DNA of 64,000 bases. It comes from Magnolia sinica. Lineage: Eukaryota > Streptophyta > Magnoliopsida > Magnoliales > Magnoliaceae. The stretch covers positions 23,976,501-24,040,500 of the forward strand of contig NC_080577.1 of NCBI RefSeq assembly GCF_029962835.1, in the 5' to 3' direction. A model generated the notes under the pieces. The model worked only from the letters and a program-made list of their open reading frames with translations. It was not told where the DNA came from and searched no databases. A program made the translations under genes and the position numbers. Of this stretch, positions 11,433 through 22,932 are shown in pieces (the first letter of the stretch is position 1; every line of letters starts with the position of its first letter).

Positions 11433-14400
11433 TTGAATTTTGGAGTGTATCCGAGGGTGAAGGTCAAAGGAGAAGAGGTGAAGGAAGGCCCAGTTGCAAC
11501 ACAAGAAGATAGAAGTTCTTTGCTTTTGAGGGTCTTTGAATCTCTCTCTTTGCATGATCGTCATTCGCCGGGTATTTCTTTCGTTGATTTGGGTTATTTT
11601 ATAATAGCTTTGATTTGTTGATTTTGATAATCTTTTGAAGATTTTGATCCTTTTACAATAGAATGATTATTTGAAATATTTGCCAATTGGGTATTTCTAG
11701 TCATGGAGATTCACTAATTTAGCCGTTAAAAAAATAAAAATCTGAATATGTTATTTTGGAGGATATTGTAGTGTAAGGGCCTGTTTGGGTGCCACTTGAA
11801 AAAGGAATTCTTTTCATTTTAGTTAATCATAATTACGTATTGGAATAATGATTGTTGGTTATCAAGAAATTTTTTTAATCCTTACCCAAAAAAAAAATTC
11901 TCTAAAGGTTGCATCTGGTTTCAAGAAGTATCATGAAATTCCATAGTATTAACTAAATCAGACTGAAATATCATGATATTTGTTGCAGCCAAACACAGCT
12001 CAATACATAATTATGATTAACTAAAATGAGTTCACCCAAACAGGCCCTAAGGCTACGTTTGGCCTGTGGTCATTTTAGGAGCAGGGAGAATTTATTTGTG
12101 ATTTTGGAAATTCTACTCTTAGTACAAAATTCCAAAAGTTGTGAAACGGGTGCCTTTGTGTTGTGTTGGAAAGAAAGAAAGCTCTTTACTCACACGAGTC
12201 CCATCCCACGTTTGGAAGATTTAGTAAGAGCAGAATCCAAAAATTGCAAATTATTTTCCTGCAGCTTAGTGAAACACAGCCTTAAGATTGTCAATGTATT
12301 TGGTTATTGGTAGATCTTGAAAGTTCATCATGTTATTATATTTGAATTCATCTTGTACTATATTTGGCCTTTCTTAAAAAATTACGGATTTGGCGTATTC
12401 TCACCTACATTCCAAACTCTAGACGTGAGTACACAGCTTCTTCAGTTGTATTTTCTTTCATTTCTTCCTAGGTTTATCATGACCTATGATTTATTGGAAC
12501 CTAGATATAGATATTTGGCGTCTTCCAATTAGTTAGAACTTAGAAGAAGCATATGGGAGCAAGAATTGGAGGTAAGAACATAGAAAATTAGCAATTTTCA
12601 CTGTCTGAAAGGTTTAGAAAACACAAGACTACCAAGAGGGTGTTTCTCCTGAAGAGTGAATTTGGTAGTTATTGCATTATCAATTAAGCGGAACGGCCAT
12701 GGACGTAAATGGCGATTATGCTCAAGTTTGCTTGTTTGAAAAAGAGGTGGAAGTGTATTTAATTTATTTTCAGTGCTCCCTCAAGACACCATACCATTGT
12801 ATCTTATTCCTCTTAATAACATAGGTTAGGGAGTCATTTTCTCCCTAATACACATGTTCTCTAAGTCTATTGTCTCAATAACATAGTATTAGAGCTACAA
12901 TTTTTTTTAACTCTAGTTTTACTCTTCCTTTCTTCTCTATCTCGAACACTGCTGACTGCTTCTTGCTTGCCATTTCAAGCCGATTCGACATACCTTTTTC
13001 ATTATGCTCAATGTAGAATGGGATTTATGTACTTCCCCAGCGAAATCCTATTTTAAAACACCGTTGAGGTCCTTTAAAGAGGGTGCAATTTGTATTTGCG
13101 CCTTTCAAAATTGGGCATAGGCAGAAGATACATGAGTGGTTGACCATATTTGATTTTGGATAAATCATCATTTGGACTTTCTGTTTGTATTTATCTACTT
13201 TTATAGGTCTATATACCGGATTGACCCATGATTGGTCGAGTCGCTTGTAAATTTGCTATCTTGATAACATGCAATATTGTCGAGGTTTGATGTCTGTTGC
13301 CCTGATTTAAGTACTCCACAATCGATTAACTCTATTCATCCCGACGAGTTTCAATGAGATATTGTAAATCAAAATTTGGAGGTCTTTTCTGCTCTAGGGT
13401 GTGTTTGTTTTCATTGAATCCAATTCTTGTATATGGAAGAGAAGATCGGAATCTACCAGAAAGGAATGCATATGGCTTCCTTGTGGAAAAGTTTTATTTG
13501 GTTAGCAAGAGACAATCTATTGGACTTCCCTCAATTATTTTATTTTATTTTTTTCCATTGCACGTGATTGGATTGCAACAAAGAGAGCTTGGATTACTTG
13601 AGATTTACATTCAGTGGTTTCAGCGGTGGCAATGGGCCGCGATGAGTTTGGCTTAGCCCAGCACTAGTTCCTTTAGCTCTGGCCCTGGCTCTGTTGCAGG
13701 TCTGGGCAAAAAAAGAGGCAAAACCTGTTGTCACAGTGTGGTGGAGAATATCATATCTGCCAACAGACGGTCTGGATGTGATCTGGCAACTGTTCGCTGG
13801 ACATTGATGCTAGGAAACATTTATGGCCAGTGGCGACTAGTCAGTGAATTGGCTGAAAGGTAGTGGGCTGAGAATGGTAATGGACTGTTGCAACAGCAAC
13901 ACCAAAACGAAGAGATTTAGCAACAGATCTTAGATGCAGCAACATATTCAAATACAGGGAGATGGGTTCGGGTGAGATTCCGGATACGGAGATGGAGATC
14001 CAACAACGACATGATGGAGATGGAAGGGAAAAAGGATCTAATGACTAGGAATAGGGTTAGGATCATGGCTCCAATACCATGTCAACTAGGGCTACACTGT
14101 GAAAACTTGGTTGCATTGCATTGAGATATCATAAATATATATAACAGACGGCTAAAGCTTAATAGATATCCATCGACATATATTCCTATCTACAATATGT
14201 ACAACTGTATATACATATTCTACTCGAACATGGGCAAGTGTCCATATTATATGAAGACACTACAACCCTTGATGGGTGGACGACAACAAAGCAAATTGAC
14301 ATGCCCATTCATCATAGTGGGTCTATGGCATATCCAGTACAAAATTGAAATAATAAATTATTGGACATGTAGCATCAATTAGCACCCAAATTAAGGCAAC

Positions 14401-17400
14401 TACGGTATGACACGTGCAACACACGTGGAGAGAGAAAGGGAAGAGAGAAAAAACGGGAGAGAGAGGTAGGGGGAAAGGTTTTAACAGTGGGTGAAGCATT
14501 CTCACTCTTTCCCATTTGTGGCCTATTCGATTCGCTAATATGTCTCGTTTTTGGGTTGACTTCCTAATATGAGACGGCACAACAAATGTATGGAGTGGAT
14601 GTCACATAGTCATTACCGTGGACCCGCAGAGCTTTTATTGCACGGGCTCTCTAATAATACGCTTCATGCGGGCTACGCGCAAAGACGAGGAGAGGTAAGT
14701 GCAGGCTACCCGAAGGAAGGAATTGAAAGGACGAAACTCCCTTGGGAAAAAAACAAACCTCACGTATTTTTTGTATTAACATTGTAGGGGTAAAATTAGC
14801 GAAATGCTGCTCATGGGTAAAATCTAAGCCGTTTGGTGGCTTTTGAGCTGAAACCTAACTGCATGTTGGACAACAACCACATTTTTCAATTCCCAGAATA
14901 ACCTAACTTCATTTAAAATGTCATTCTATGTCCATCGAATATTCAAAGTTCTCCGTCCTAGGGAAACTAATTGCAAGGTAAAATTGGCCAAACACTGTTC
15001 GCGTTATAATATTACATAAAATTGGACAAACTCTACTCGCCTTAAAGTATACATGTTGAAACAACATATGTAAGCATCAAAGCTGCCATTGACTGCAACG
15101 TCAAGCTATGAAGCTCCAAATTCTATACATGGGTCTCCTTCTACCATTTATCAGGCACTGAAAGGACCTTGAAAGGGTTATATAATGTTGGCCTAGAGTT
15201 AGCTCCCAAGCTGATCATTGTTCCAGTGTTGGATGGTACATGAAACAGAGATCTGGGCCATCTATTCGGTAGTATGCAATGTCCACATGTTTGTCACACA
15301 AAATCACCAGATGTATGTTGAATTTATATAGTGGGGCAGCTGCCCATCTTTCTAATACAAGTTTCTCTTGCCTGATTCACAGACAAACAGTCAGTCTGGT
15401 ACAAGGCACGTACGCAGTGTAACGTACATGGTGAATGACATGGATCTTTTTTTGGCATCGTTAGCATCTGATGGTAGGGATGAACAATTTTTTGGGCCCT
15501 CGCATTATATGAATGCTTGGTGTATCATCCGGGCCCTGATAATCTATCAAATTCATGAATTCTTTCTCAAATTTGAGATAAGAATTTATCCATCAACTGT
15601 ACAATATTCTTTGGAGAATTTATGTTTGATCCTTTAAACCGACCACATCCTCTAGAATCAGGATAACCCTCATGAGAAGATGTGACCCTGTGAAGATGTG
15701 ATGTGAGAACCAACATACCTTTGGAAATGTGACTCTGAGAAGATGTAATGTGAGAACCCTCTTCTTCTTGCCATTTTTATCAATGGAGAAACCAATGCCA
15801 AAAAGAAGAAGAAGAAGAAGAAAAAGAAGAAAGAAATGCAACATACCTTGATCAAAGATGGAGGCATGCGGTGAAAGAAGACCATGGAGGAACACCATTA
15901 CGCATAGGAGATTAAGGCAATGACGCCCATCTTGATTGGAGAGAGATGCAATCGGTGGTAATGAAAGTTGCTTTGCAATTGGTGAGGTAGACAAGAGGCG
16001 GTAGGTGGAAGTATAAAAGAGGGCAGTCCCTCTTTTTTTAAAATGATAATAAAGGTTACTTGTAACTGTCACTTCATTTCACTACAATGGCGAGGAAATA
16101 AAAATCATCCTTTTTGAAGACATATCCACGTTTTTGAGGATACGTTGGGTCGGGCCAAGCTGGGCCAGGCTAAAATGGGCCCTTGCCCAACCTGAATATT
16201 GATCAGGCCATGCATGTGAGGACCAAGCCTGTCCATGGGCCCACGCAATAGGTCCAAGCCTGGCCTAAACCTGCTCTGGGTTCATTGAGTTGGGCAAGCT
16301 ACCTGGCCATTGCCACCCTTAATTCCCTCTAAGAGAAAAAAACACCGAATATTCCCATCATATGGAGTTTTAATACAAAAATGCCCTTCTCAAGGAAAAT
16401 ACAAAATGGGCAGTGTGTCTCTACATCTGAATAGATGACTTTAAGTTTCTAGCACCAGAGTATAAGCCTTGCTACATGTGTTCATGATTTTAATCATTCT
16501 TGTACATTTAAACATCTGTTTCCATTTGCCTTCAATCGTGATTCCTGTTTTTCCACTGAATATGGTTTATTTACAGGAAATGAATATCGAGACAATTCCC
16601 CTCCACATGCAAGAATTCCCAAGTCCTATGTCCCAATCACACCAATGCCTTCCGTTGCTGCATCCAAAGGTTGGTTTGAACTTCAATGTAATTTACAGTC
16701 CTTGATGCTTACCGTGTGCTCATTTCTACTATAGTTTACTTCTAAAGAAGTATTGTCATGTATTTAGGCACTGCAAGACCACTGAAGGGGAAGAACAACA
16801 AAGAAATCGATGCGGATAGCAAAACCAACATCAGAGCGAGTTCTGTTCCACGGCCCCGTGCTGTCTTATCAAGCCCTGGTATTCTGTTCATTTCTTTGCT
16901 TCTTTATTTTATATTTTCTCGTAACGGGAGACTTTTGTTGTCATTGTGGAAGTGATGTTGGAATCAAACTGCGCGAATAAATCATTCCTCATTTCCATCT
17001 AATGTTGGACTCTCAAAGATGGTCTTACATGAACAACTCTTTTCTAACATATGAAACTTAACAGATTTCAACTGCTTGATGTGAGCTAGTCAGAAATTGA
17101 CACAAACAGAAGAAATCATAGCAGCTGATTCCCTGAAGTATTTGAGATTGCAACATCACATCATCCCCCATTTGGGTTCTTGTCCTCTACACATGGTTAA
17201 TGTTGTGATCACATGGCCAATCTCCTTTACAGGTCAAGATGCTCTTGATTAACTCATGTAATATGCATCATCATACTCTATGACAGTGATTTTTCATCTT
17301 CCCAGATCATTCCAGAAGCCAGGCATTCATATCTGTCTGTTTGTAATTTAACACTAGAGTAATTTAGATGGAGAAAAAAACATTACGGCTTGTTTGGCAA

Positions 17401-18889
17401 CCACCTAAAATCATTTATTTTTATGCTGTACTCAGAAGGGTATTTTCATAAAAATCAGTTTCAGTTTTCAGTCTGGTTTCTCATGTGCCAACTGGTGACA
17501 CACGTGGAGGATCCAAACTGTCCATGTGTCGCACAATGACATGAAAGTACCATGCACCAAATATCAGGCCCATTTAAACCAATCCTGCCGGACTGTTCAT
17601 GACCTAGATGACAGGTACGGACAACGATAACAGCACCTTTCTTTACGCAAAAATTCAGTTAGATAATTGATTTTCAGGTGGCATCCAAACAAACCCTTAG
17701 TCGATAAAAGATGTTTAATTATAATTTGCATGACACAGTTTAACACCTCAACATGTCCATGGAAACTATTAAAATTTCTTCACATGGTGTAATCTCATGC
17801 TGCATGATTGGTGTTTCCACTACCTTTAATCTGCATGCTTTCTGTTATTTCCTCTCTTTCAAGCATGTAAAGGTTTTGCACACGTGTAGGTTGTCTGTAT
17901 TCCAATTTCAGCATCTATATTACAGCTGTGTGGCTCGTGATGATGTATCTACACTTGAGTTTTGTATTTGTGTAGTGTATACATGTGTTTGTGGTATTGC
18001 TTTGTAGACACATGTGGAAGTTACTAGAGAGAGGGTGCAGGTGGAATTCTTTTCTGCCATTTTTTTTTTTGGGAAAGATGCCAAATAATATTTTGTTCAT
18101 CCAAATAGTATATAGACAAGCCGATATCTTGGATTTGAGTAGTGGTTTTGGATTGCGACTTGCCTGGGAATGAAACTGGTACGACTTGCCCAACTCAGTC
18201 TGACTCAGTCCCGTATGGGTGTTGTGCGTGCGACTAGGTCTGACTAGCAAGTATACAAACTGATATCATGGATTTAAGTAGTGGTTTCAGAGTGTGACTC
18301 ACCTGGGTATGAAACCGATACAACTCGCCCTGACTAGGTCTTGTATCGGTGAGTCTATCCATTTCAGAACGAAACTGATACAGCTCAGATAATCCCGAGT
18401 TCTATTTGATGAGTTTTCAAACAGTGGCTGATATACCCATTAAGGTTTTGTTTTTCTCTCCACCCATGAGCCGGTCAGTTCAAAGCAGGTCACCTCTTTG
18501 AATGTGTGTGCACGGTTACTTTCAAACGCTGCCTTTTTGTCATTTTGTTTTCTAGTTTTGCTGCTTTCTTTACTTCTTTCACCATGTATTGCAATTGATG
18601 CTAACCAAGACCATTCATTACATGGGTTTCAGACAATGATGGGATGATCGGAAGTAGGAACAAGTTATCTAGAGGGAGACATTCAGTCTTGAAAACGCGT
18701 AATTCAGATCATGTCACGCTTACTCAGGGCAAGACCATTCTCAAAAAGGACAGTCCCAGCAATACAAGAAGAGTCTCAAAGGAAGCTGATAGTAAACCTC
18801 ACCCCAAGGAAAAGCATGCAACAGAGCAAACTGTTCCACAGCAGAAAGTGCATCTTAGAAAGGGCAAACCAAGCACGGCAGGAGTATAA
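11433..18889 (+). CDS. Four-exon plant protein of unknown function
   Basis: Predicted exons: 11433-11571, 16577-16669, 16768-16878 and 18633-18889, 600 nt in all (199 aa plus stop). All introns are GT-AG and all junctions are phase 1, so the frame stays open across every join. Visible features: FGVYPRVKVK at the N terminus, RIPKSYVPITPMPSV in exon 2, RPRAVLSSP at the exon 3 end and a lysine/arginine-rich C-terminal half in exon 4 (DNDGMIGSRNKLSRGRHSVL). The composition is basic, with no membrane segment and no catalytic domain I can name; it is probably a nuclear or scaffold-type protein, but that is a guess. The oddity is the start: the first codon of the open frame is TTG, with an in-frame TGA seven codons upstream and no ATG in exon 1. 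Intron 1 is ~5 kb and full of repeats. Exon structure is well supported by frame and splice sites; the function is unknown. Confidence 0.72.
11777..12047. mobile_element. Tourist-like MITE with TAA target duplication
   Basis: 271 bp. Ends GGGCCTGTTTGGGTG and CACCCAAACAGGCCC are inverted repeats, and the inner segment CATTTTAGTTAATCATAATT also recurs inverted. It is flanked by TAA at 11774-11776 and 12048-12050. The three-base duplication and GGGCCTGTTTGG termini fit non-autonomous PIF/Harbinger elements. It lies in intron 1 of the four-exon gene. Confidence 0.85.
12051..12281. mobile_element. Second Tourist-like MITE abutting the first
   Basis: Begins GGCTACGTTTGG immediately after the TAA of the preceding element and ends GAAACACAGCC, imperfect inverted repeats, followed by TTA. 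It is degenerate. The two elements share the TAA between them, so one inserted beside the end of the other. Confidence 0.6.
12282..13624 (+). other. Intron 1 sequence without a recognised element
   Basis: AT-rich intron. A GGGTGTGTTTG word near 13396 resembles a MITE terminus but I found no partner end. No exon, RNA gene or clear repeat is supported. Confidence 0.4.
13625..16318. mobile_element. Possible non-autonomous hAT-type element
   Basis: The left edge GGTGGCAATGGGCC and right edge GGCCATTGCCACCC form short inverted repeats of the kind found on plant hAT elements, with GGGC/GCCC-rich subterminal stretches on both sides (13630-13710 and 16145-16318). About 2.7 kb lies between them with no transposase. 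An alternative is two unrelated hAT ends. A PBS-like GGCTCCAATACCATG at 14067-14081 may be a copia remnant inside it. Confidence 0.4.
17386..17696. mobile_element. Tourist-like MITE with TTA target duplication
   Basis: 311 bp with ends GGCTTGTTTGG and CCAAACAAACCC, an inner inverted pair ACCACCTAAAATCA/TGATTTTCAGGTGG, and TTA on both sides (17383-17385 and 17697-17699). It lies in the third intron of the four-exon gene. Confidence 0.82.
18113..18400. repeat. Degenerate tandem duplication in intron 3
   Basis: GATATCTTGGATTTGAGTAG with GATTGCGACTTGCCTGGGAA recurs about 138 bp later as GATATCATGGATTTAAGTAG with GTGTGACTCACCTGGGTATG. A third partial unit (AACGAAACTGATACAGCTC) follows. Confidence 0.6.
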
Positions 18890-19312
18890 GCATTTTGCTG
18901 CAGGTTGCAAAGAGGATTTCTTTCTTATCAAGTAGCTCATGCTTTCTACTCATACACGCCCCTTTTTTTTTGGGTCTTGTCTAATGTGTGGTTTTGGATG
19001 TTGATCTTTTGGAGGGCACAGCGGAAATGACCTCAAAACATCAAAGAAGGAAGAATACTAACATTATTGACATTGTTACGATGTAATCACTTGTTGTGTT
19101 TTATATGAAGAACCATTTAAGATATGATTTGGTTGATATGTCATTGTTCATTTGTTCTCATGATACAAGCAGAATTATGGTTAAAAAAACATGAAAACCT
19201 GACTCAACTCGAAACCCAGTCGAGTCAAGTCGATGCAAAAACTTGTATGTTATTCTTAGTTTTTTCTTGTGTTATTAAGGGTTTTGCTAATGTCCCCACC
19301 TTCATGGGGGCA
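18890..19312 (+). other. 3' flank of the four-exon gene
   Basis: Probable 3' UTR and downstream sequence. A possible poly(A)-signal region is AT-rich, but I cannot fix the cleavage site. A CGAGTCAAGTCGA-type word at 19210-19230 recurs in other repeats. Confidence 0.4.
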
Positions 19313-19667
19313 TTGGCAATGTCCCCAAAGCTTTTGACTGACATGTGGGACCCCCAATCATCAATGGGACAATTGGGACCAAGCTATGGTGCAATTACTC
19401 TGATCAGATGATCCTAACCCTGTGAATGAGTCCAGTTTGTTACAACCATGTGTTTTATATGAGCCATTGATCGCATGGTTAGAATCATCAAATGAAAGTA
19501 GTACTCTGGAATCCATTTTCCATGCTATTGATTGGATGCTTGGGATCATCCAATTGGTGTGATTTTTGTACCACGGCTTGCCCCTGGTTGTATGAAAGAA
19601 TGGATGGTTCACATCAATGATTAAGCATCCCATGTGTTTTTTAAAATGTTTGGGGACTTTGCTATTG
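19313..19667. mobile_element. Candidate MITE with AATGTCCCCAAA ends
   Basis: TGGCAATGTCCCCAAAGCTT at the left and its imperfect complement (AAATGTTTGGGGACTTTGCT) at 19646-19665 form ~20-bp inverted repeats around 355 bp. Family unknown; no clear target duplication. Confidence 0.5.
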
Positions 19668-20702
19668 TATATATATTATTTAATATATGAAAATTGTACA
19701 AATAATATATAAATAATGACGATACGTGCCAAGTTCAATTGAATTTTGTCAATTTTTATTTTTATTTTTATTTTTATTTTTTTCTTCTTCTTCTTCTTCT
19801 TCTTCTCCTTTTGAGCTGCATCGAGTTTTGATTTGTGACTAGATCAAAATTTTCTCTCATCTCAGTGAAACATGGTAAAGTCGAATTACTTGGTCAAGTC
19901 AAATCTAGACTTTTTGAGTTTTTAACTGAGTGGAAAGATCCAGTGTGAGTTGCAACCACTGAAATTATAGAACAAGTCTGGCATGAATGCTGTGACCAGG
20001 TAATGAGATAGGAATAAATGTAATCAAGATGGGTTTGCTTGAATTTGAATTAACAGTGAATCGGCATGAATTGAAAGAATCAATAAATGGTACGCTCTCT
20101 CTCTCTGTCTCCCTCTCAATTAAAACAGAATTTTAGACTTCCCAAACCAAACAAAAATTTAATCATTCCTCAAAAAACACTAGGACAATTGCCAATAAAA
20201 CATGAAAACCAGGGAATGCAAAATTTCCCAACAGCCTACCAGGTCCCAACTCATTTCTAATAACACCCTTGCCTTTTCAGTAGCATGAGTAAGCACCATG
20301 GGATCTTGTGGCATTTGATTGCTCTCTTTTAGTTTATGTGGACCTCACCTGCCTTCATTGATGATTCTTCAAAATTTACTTGGAATGACTTTATGAGACT
20401 TCGTTCTGAATCACTTTCTATTTTTTGGTCATTTTGTTCTATGGTTGAGACCCGATAATGTGCCAAAGTGAAAATCTTGCTTTTGGATTCAGGGGAGAGT
20501 ATGTCTCCTCTTCCTTTCAAGATTTTCTCTTCTTTGAGATCCAATCAGTCATCCATCATCATTGCCTTGTCCTAGTTATGTGGGGGTCTATGTTGCTTAA
20601 CTTTCATAATTAGGATCTGACCTCAAATAGCTGGGTACAGCTATGATGATACCTACACTGACTACAAATCCTATTGCTTGTCAAAGATTTGAGATGGGAT
20701 TT
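19668..20702. other. Intergenic sequence with simple repeats
   Basis: Holds (ATTTTT)n and (CTT)n at about 19752-19807 and (CT)n at 20092-20112. Near 20618-20650, GACCTCAAATAGCTGGG followed by ATGATGAT resembles the 3' end of plant LINEs (compare 61290-61342). No gene is seen. Confidence 0.5.
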
Positions 20703-21505
20703 TGTAAGGCCCGTGTCCTAATCCGTACCATTCCGTTAGCTTTTGCGGTCCTTCCGGTCGAGTTCCGGCTCGACCTGTATCTGACGTTTGCACGCGATCC
20801 TAAATCAGGTCCCGCATACTTAAGTCGGTTCGAACCGAAACTTGTATCTTAGCGACCGCGTCGTTGCCGCGGTTCCAACGCCGCGACTCGCGCACCGAAC
20901 CGATACCCAGGCTAGGAGATGTGGGCTTGCGTTCATTCCGAAGAAACGCTGCGCGTTGCGAATATCGAGAGAATCTCTACGATATGTCCCATCAATCAAT
21001 GCCAAGTACAAGCCTTACCCAAAGTACAACAACCCATCCCCACATTTTTAAAAGTCCACTCTCTCTCTCCACCTCACCATTCCCTTTTACAATTTTCAAA
21101 CTCACCCATACCTCTTTTACAAATATTTCAAACTAAACCATACCCTCCCATCCCCTTCCTTACATCATCCCATCCATATCACTTCCATCATCTCACTCTC
21201 TCTTTCATTTCTCAAATCTCTCAAGCAACAAAAAAACTCCATACGTCCAAGCCTCTCCAAGCCTTCCTAAACAACAAGTGTGACTCACCCTCTCATCTCA
21301 CATCCTCACCATCAAAATCCCATCAACCTCTATCAAAGATGAAGGCAAGGAGCTTAGGAGCCTAAGGGAGCAATAAGAAGGAAGAAAGGTGGGTGATCCA
21401 CCGTTGATTTAAATTTTTGGGCCCACTTCTTAGTGGGACCCATTTTGATGAATGTAACATATCCATGGAGGGCTCATAGTGGCGGGGTCCCTCCCCTTCA
21501 TCACC

Positions 21506-21506
<1 letters not shown>

Positions 21507-21557
<51 letters not shown>
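21507..21557. repeat. (TC)n microsatellite
   Basis: Uninterrupted dinucleotide run of about 50 bp within the solo LTR. Confidence 0.95.
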
Positions 21558-21561
<4 letters not shown>

Positions 21562-21696
21562 ATTGTGATGGTGTGGATCCCACCAAAATGCGTTATATCT
21601 ACCCCGTCCATCAACATCAGACGATGTGGCCCACCCTATTGTAGATGATGATCCACACCATCCACTGTTGAAATGGATCCAATGCCCTTCTTGTTA

Positions 21697-21786
21697 TATA
21701 TTATATTTTATATAATATATATATGATATATAATATGATATTTTATATATATAAAATATAAGATATATATTATATATGTATATAAG
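21697..21786. repeat. AT-rich (TATA)n palindromic tract
   Basis: Low-complexity TATATATATT/AATATATATA tract that can fold on itself; probably a site of replication slippage. Confidence 0.8.
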
Positions 21787-21873
21787 TGTAGGTGGGCCAC
21801 GTACATGTGGGACCCACCATGATGCTGTGTCTATCCCAGCCGTTCAGCGTCTCTGGATGTTGGACGTGAGGCA

Positions 21874-21945
21874 GGGGTAGCTAACATGGAGTGCGTGTAC
21901 TCACAGGGTGTGTACTAACAGGCTACCAAAAAAAAGAAGAGAAGA
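21874..21945 (+). mobile_element. SINE family B, 3' fragment
   Basis: GGGGTAGCTAACATGGAGTG, GGGTGTGTACTAACA and an A-rich tail match the 3' half of the complete SINE at 61732-61917. The tRNA-like half is absent. Confidence 0.65.
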
Positions 21946-21957
21946 AAAAGGTGCTTT

Positions 21958-22604
21958 TGGGGTGGGCCACTTATGCAAGCCCCACATTGATGCATGTACT
22001 TAATCTAAGCCGTCCATCCTCTTCCTCAGATCATTTTAGGCGTTGAGCTGAAAAATGAGACTGATCTGGTTTCCTGGTAGGCCATAGTATAGAAAACAGT
22101 GTTCCTACCATTGAAACACTCCCTAGTGTTTTTGTACATCAAAAATCATCCAATATTGGACTTGATAGGTTTGTATTGAGCCGCAGGGACCAATGGACAG
22201 TGGATTTTGTTGAAGTGGGCCCTACTTAGGAAAATCTGTAGAAAAACAGATTTTTTTTTTTAAAAAGCAACAGCCGCTGCTGCTGCAGAGCGCACGCAGG
22301 CGCTGCTTGCTCCTGGCGGACGGACGGGCTGGCCCTCACGGCCCAGCTGTGGGCCCCACCGTGATGCATTTCGAACATCAACATCGTGCATTTTAGGTGT
22401 CCCCTTTAAATTATGGGATATTTCAAAAATCAGCCGTATACGGAACTCAGGTGGGCCATGCCATCTAAAATCATGTGAAGACATGCCTAAAACATATAAA
22501 ATCACTTGGTGGGGCCTACCTGAAATTTGGATGCGGCTGAAACTTGGTCTGAGCCCTCAGCCAAGTGGGACACACATAATGGGTGGACTGGATTTGTGAA
22601 CCAC
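21958..22604. mobile_element. Palindromic DNA-element family, rearranged copies
   Basis: Two adjoining partial copies. The first has GGGTGGGCCACTTATGCAAG, AGCCGTCCATCCTCTTCC and CAGATCATTTTAGGCG; the second has GGGCCCCACCGTGATGCATT, CTCAGGTGGGCCATGCC and ACTTGGTGGGGCCTACC. A GC-rich, CTGC-rich stretch (22262-22340) lies between them. Confidence 0.6.
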
Positions 22605-22932
22605 ATTACAGTGGGCCCCAGGCCCACCCTCAGGTTCACGTGACCTTATAAACAGGTTGAATGACAAGTAAATATTACGGTGGCTGACGTATAAATAGTT
22701 TGGGTGGCAAATGAACATTCCAGTGGGCCCCAGTTTCCCCTGGTCCACGTGACCTTATGAATAGATTAGATGATAAATAAATATTACAGTGGGCCCTACC
22801 TTGGTCCAAGTGACCTTATGAACAGTTGGATTGCAAATAAACATTATGTTGGGCCCTAGGTTGGGTGGAAAATAAGCATTATGTTGGGCCCTAGGTTGGG
22901 TGGAAAATAAACATTATGGTGGGTCCTACTTA
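22605..22932. repeat. Tandem sub-repeats of the palindromic family
   Basis: The module GTGACCTTATGAACAGGTTG plus a run ending AAATAAACATTATGGTGGGC occurs about four times in ~70-bp steps, then twice more as a shortened 36-bp unit (TTGGGTGGAAAATAAACATT). A single-copy segment of the family has expanded locally. Confidence 0.75.

Noticed and set aside
20919..21365. 148-residue Ser/Pro-rich protein
   Set aside because: It lies in the CT/CA-rich leader of the solo LTR, and composition alone explains the open frame.
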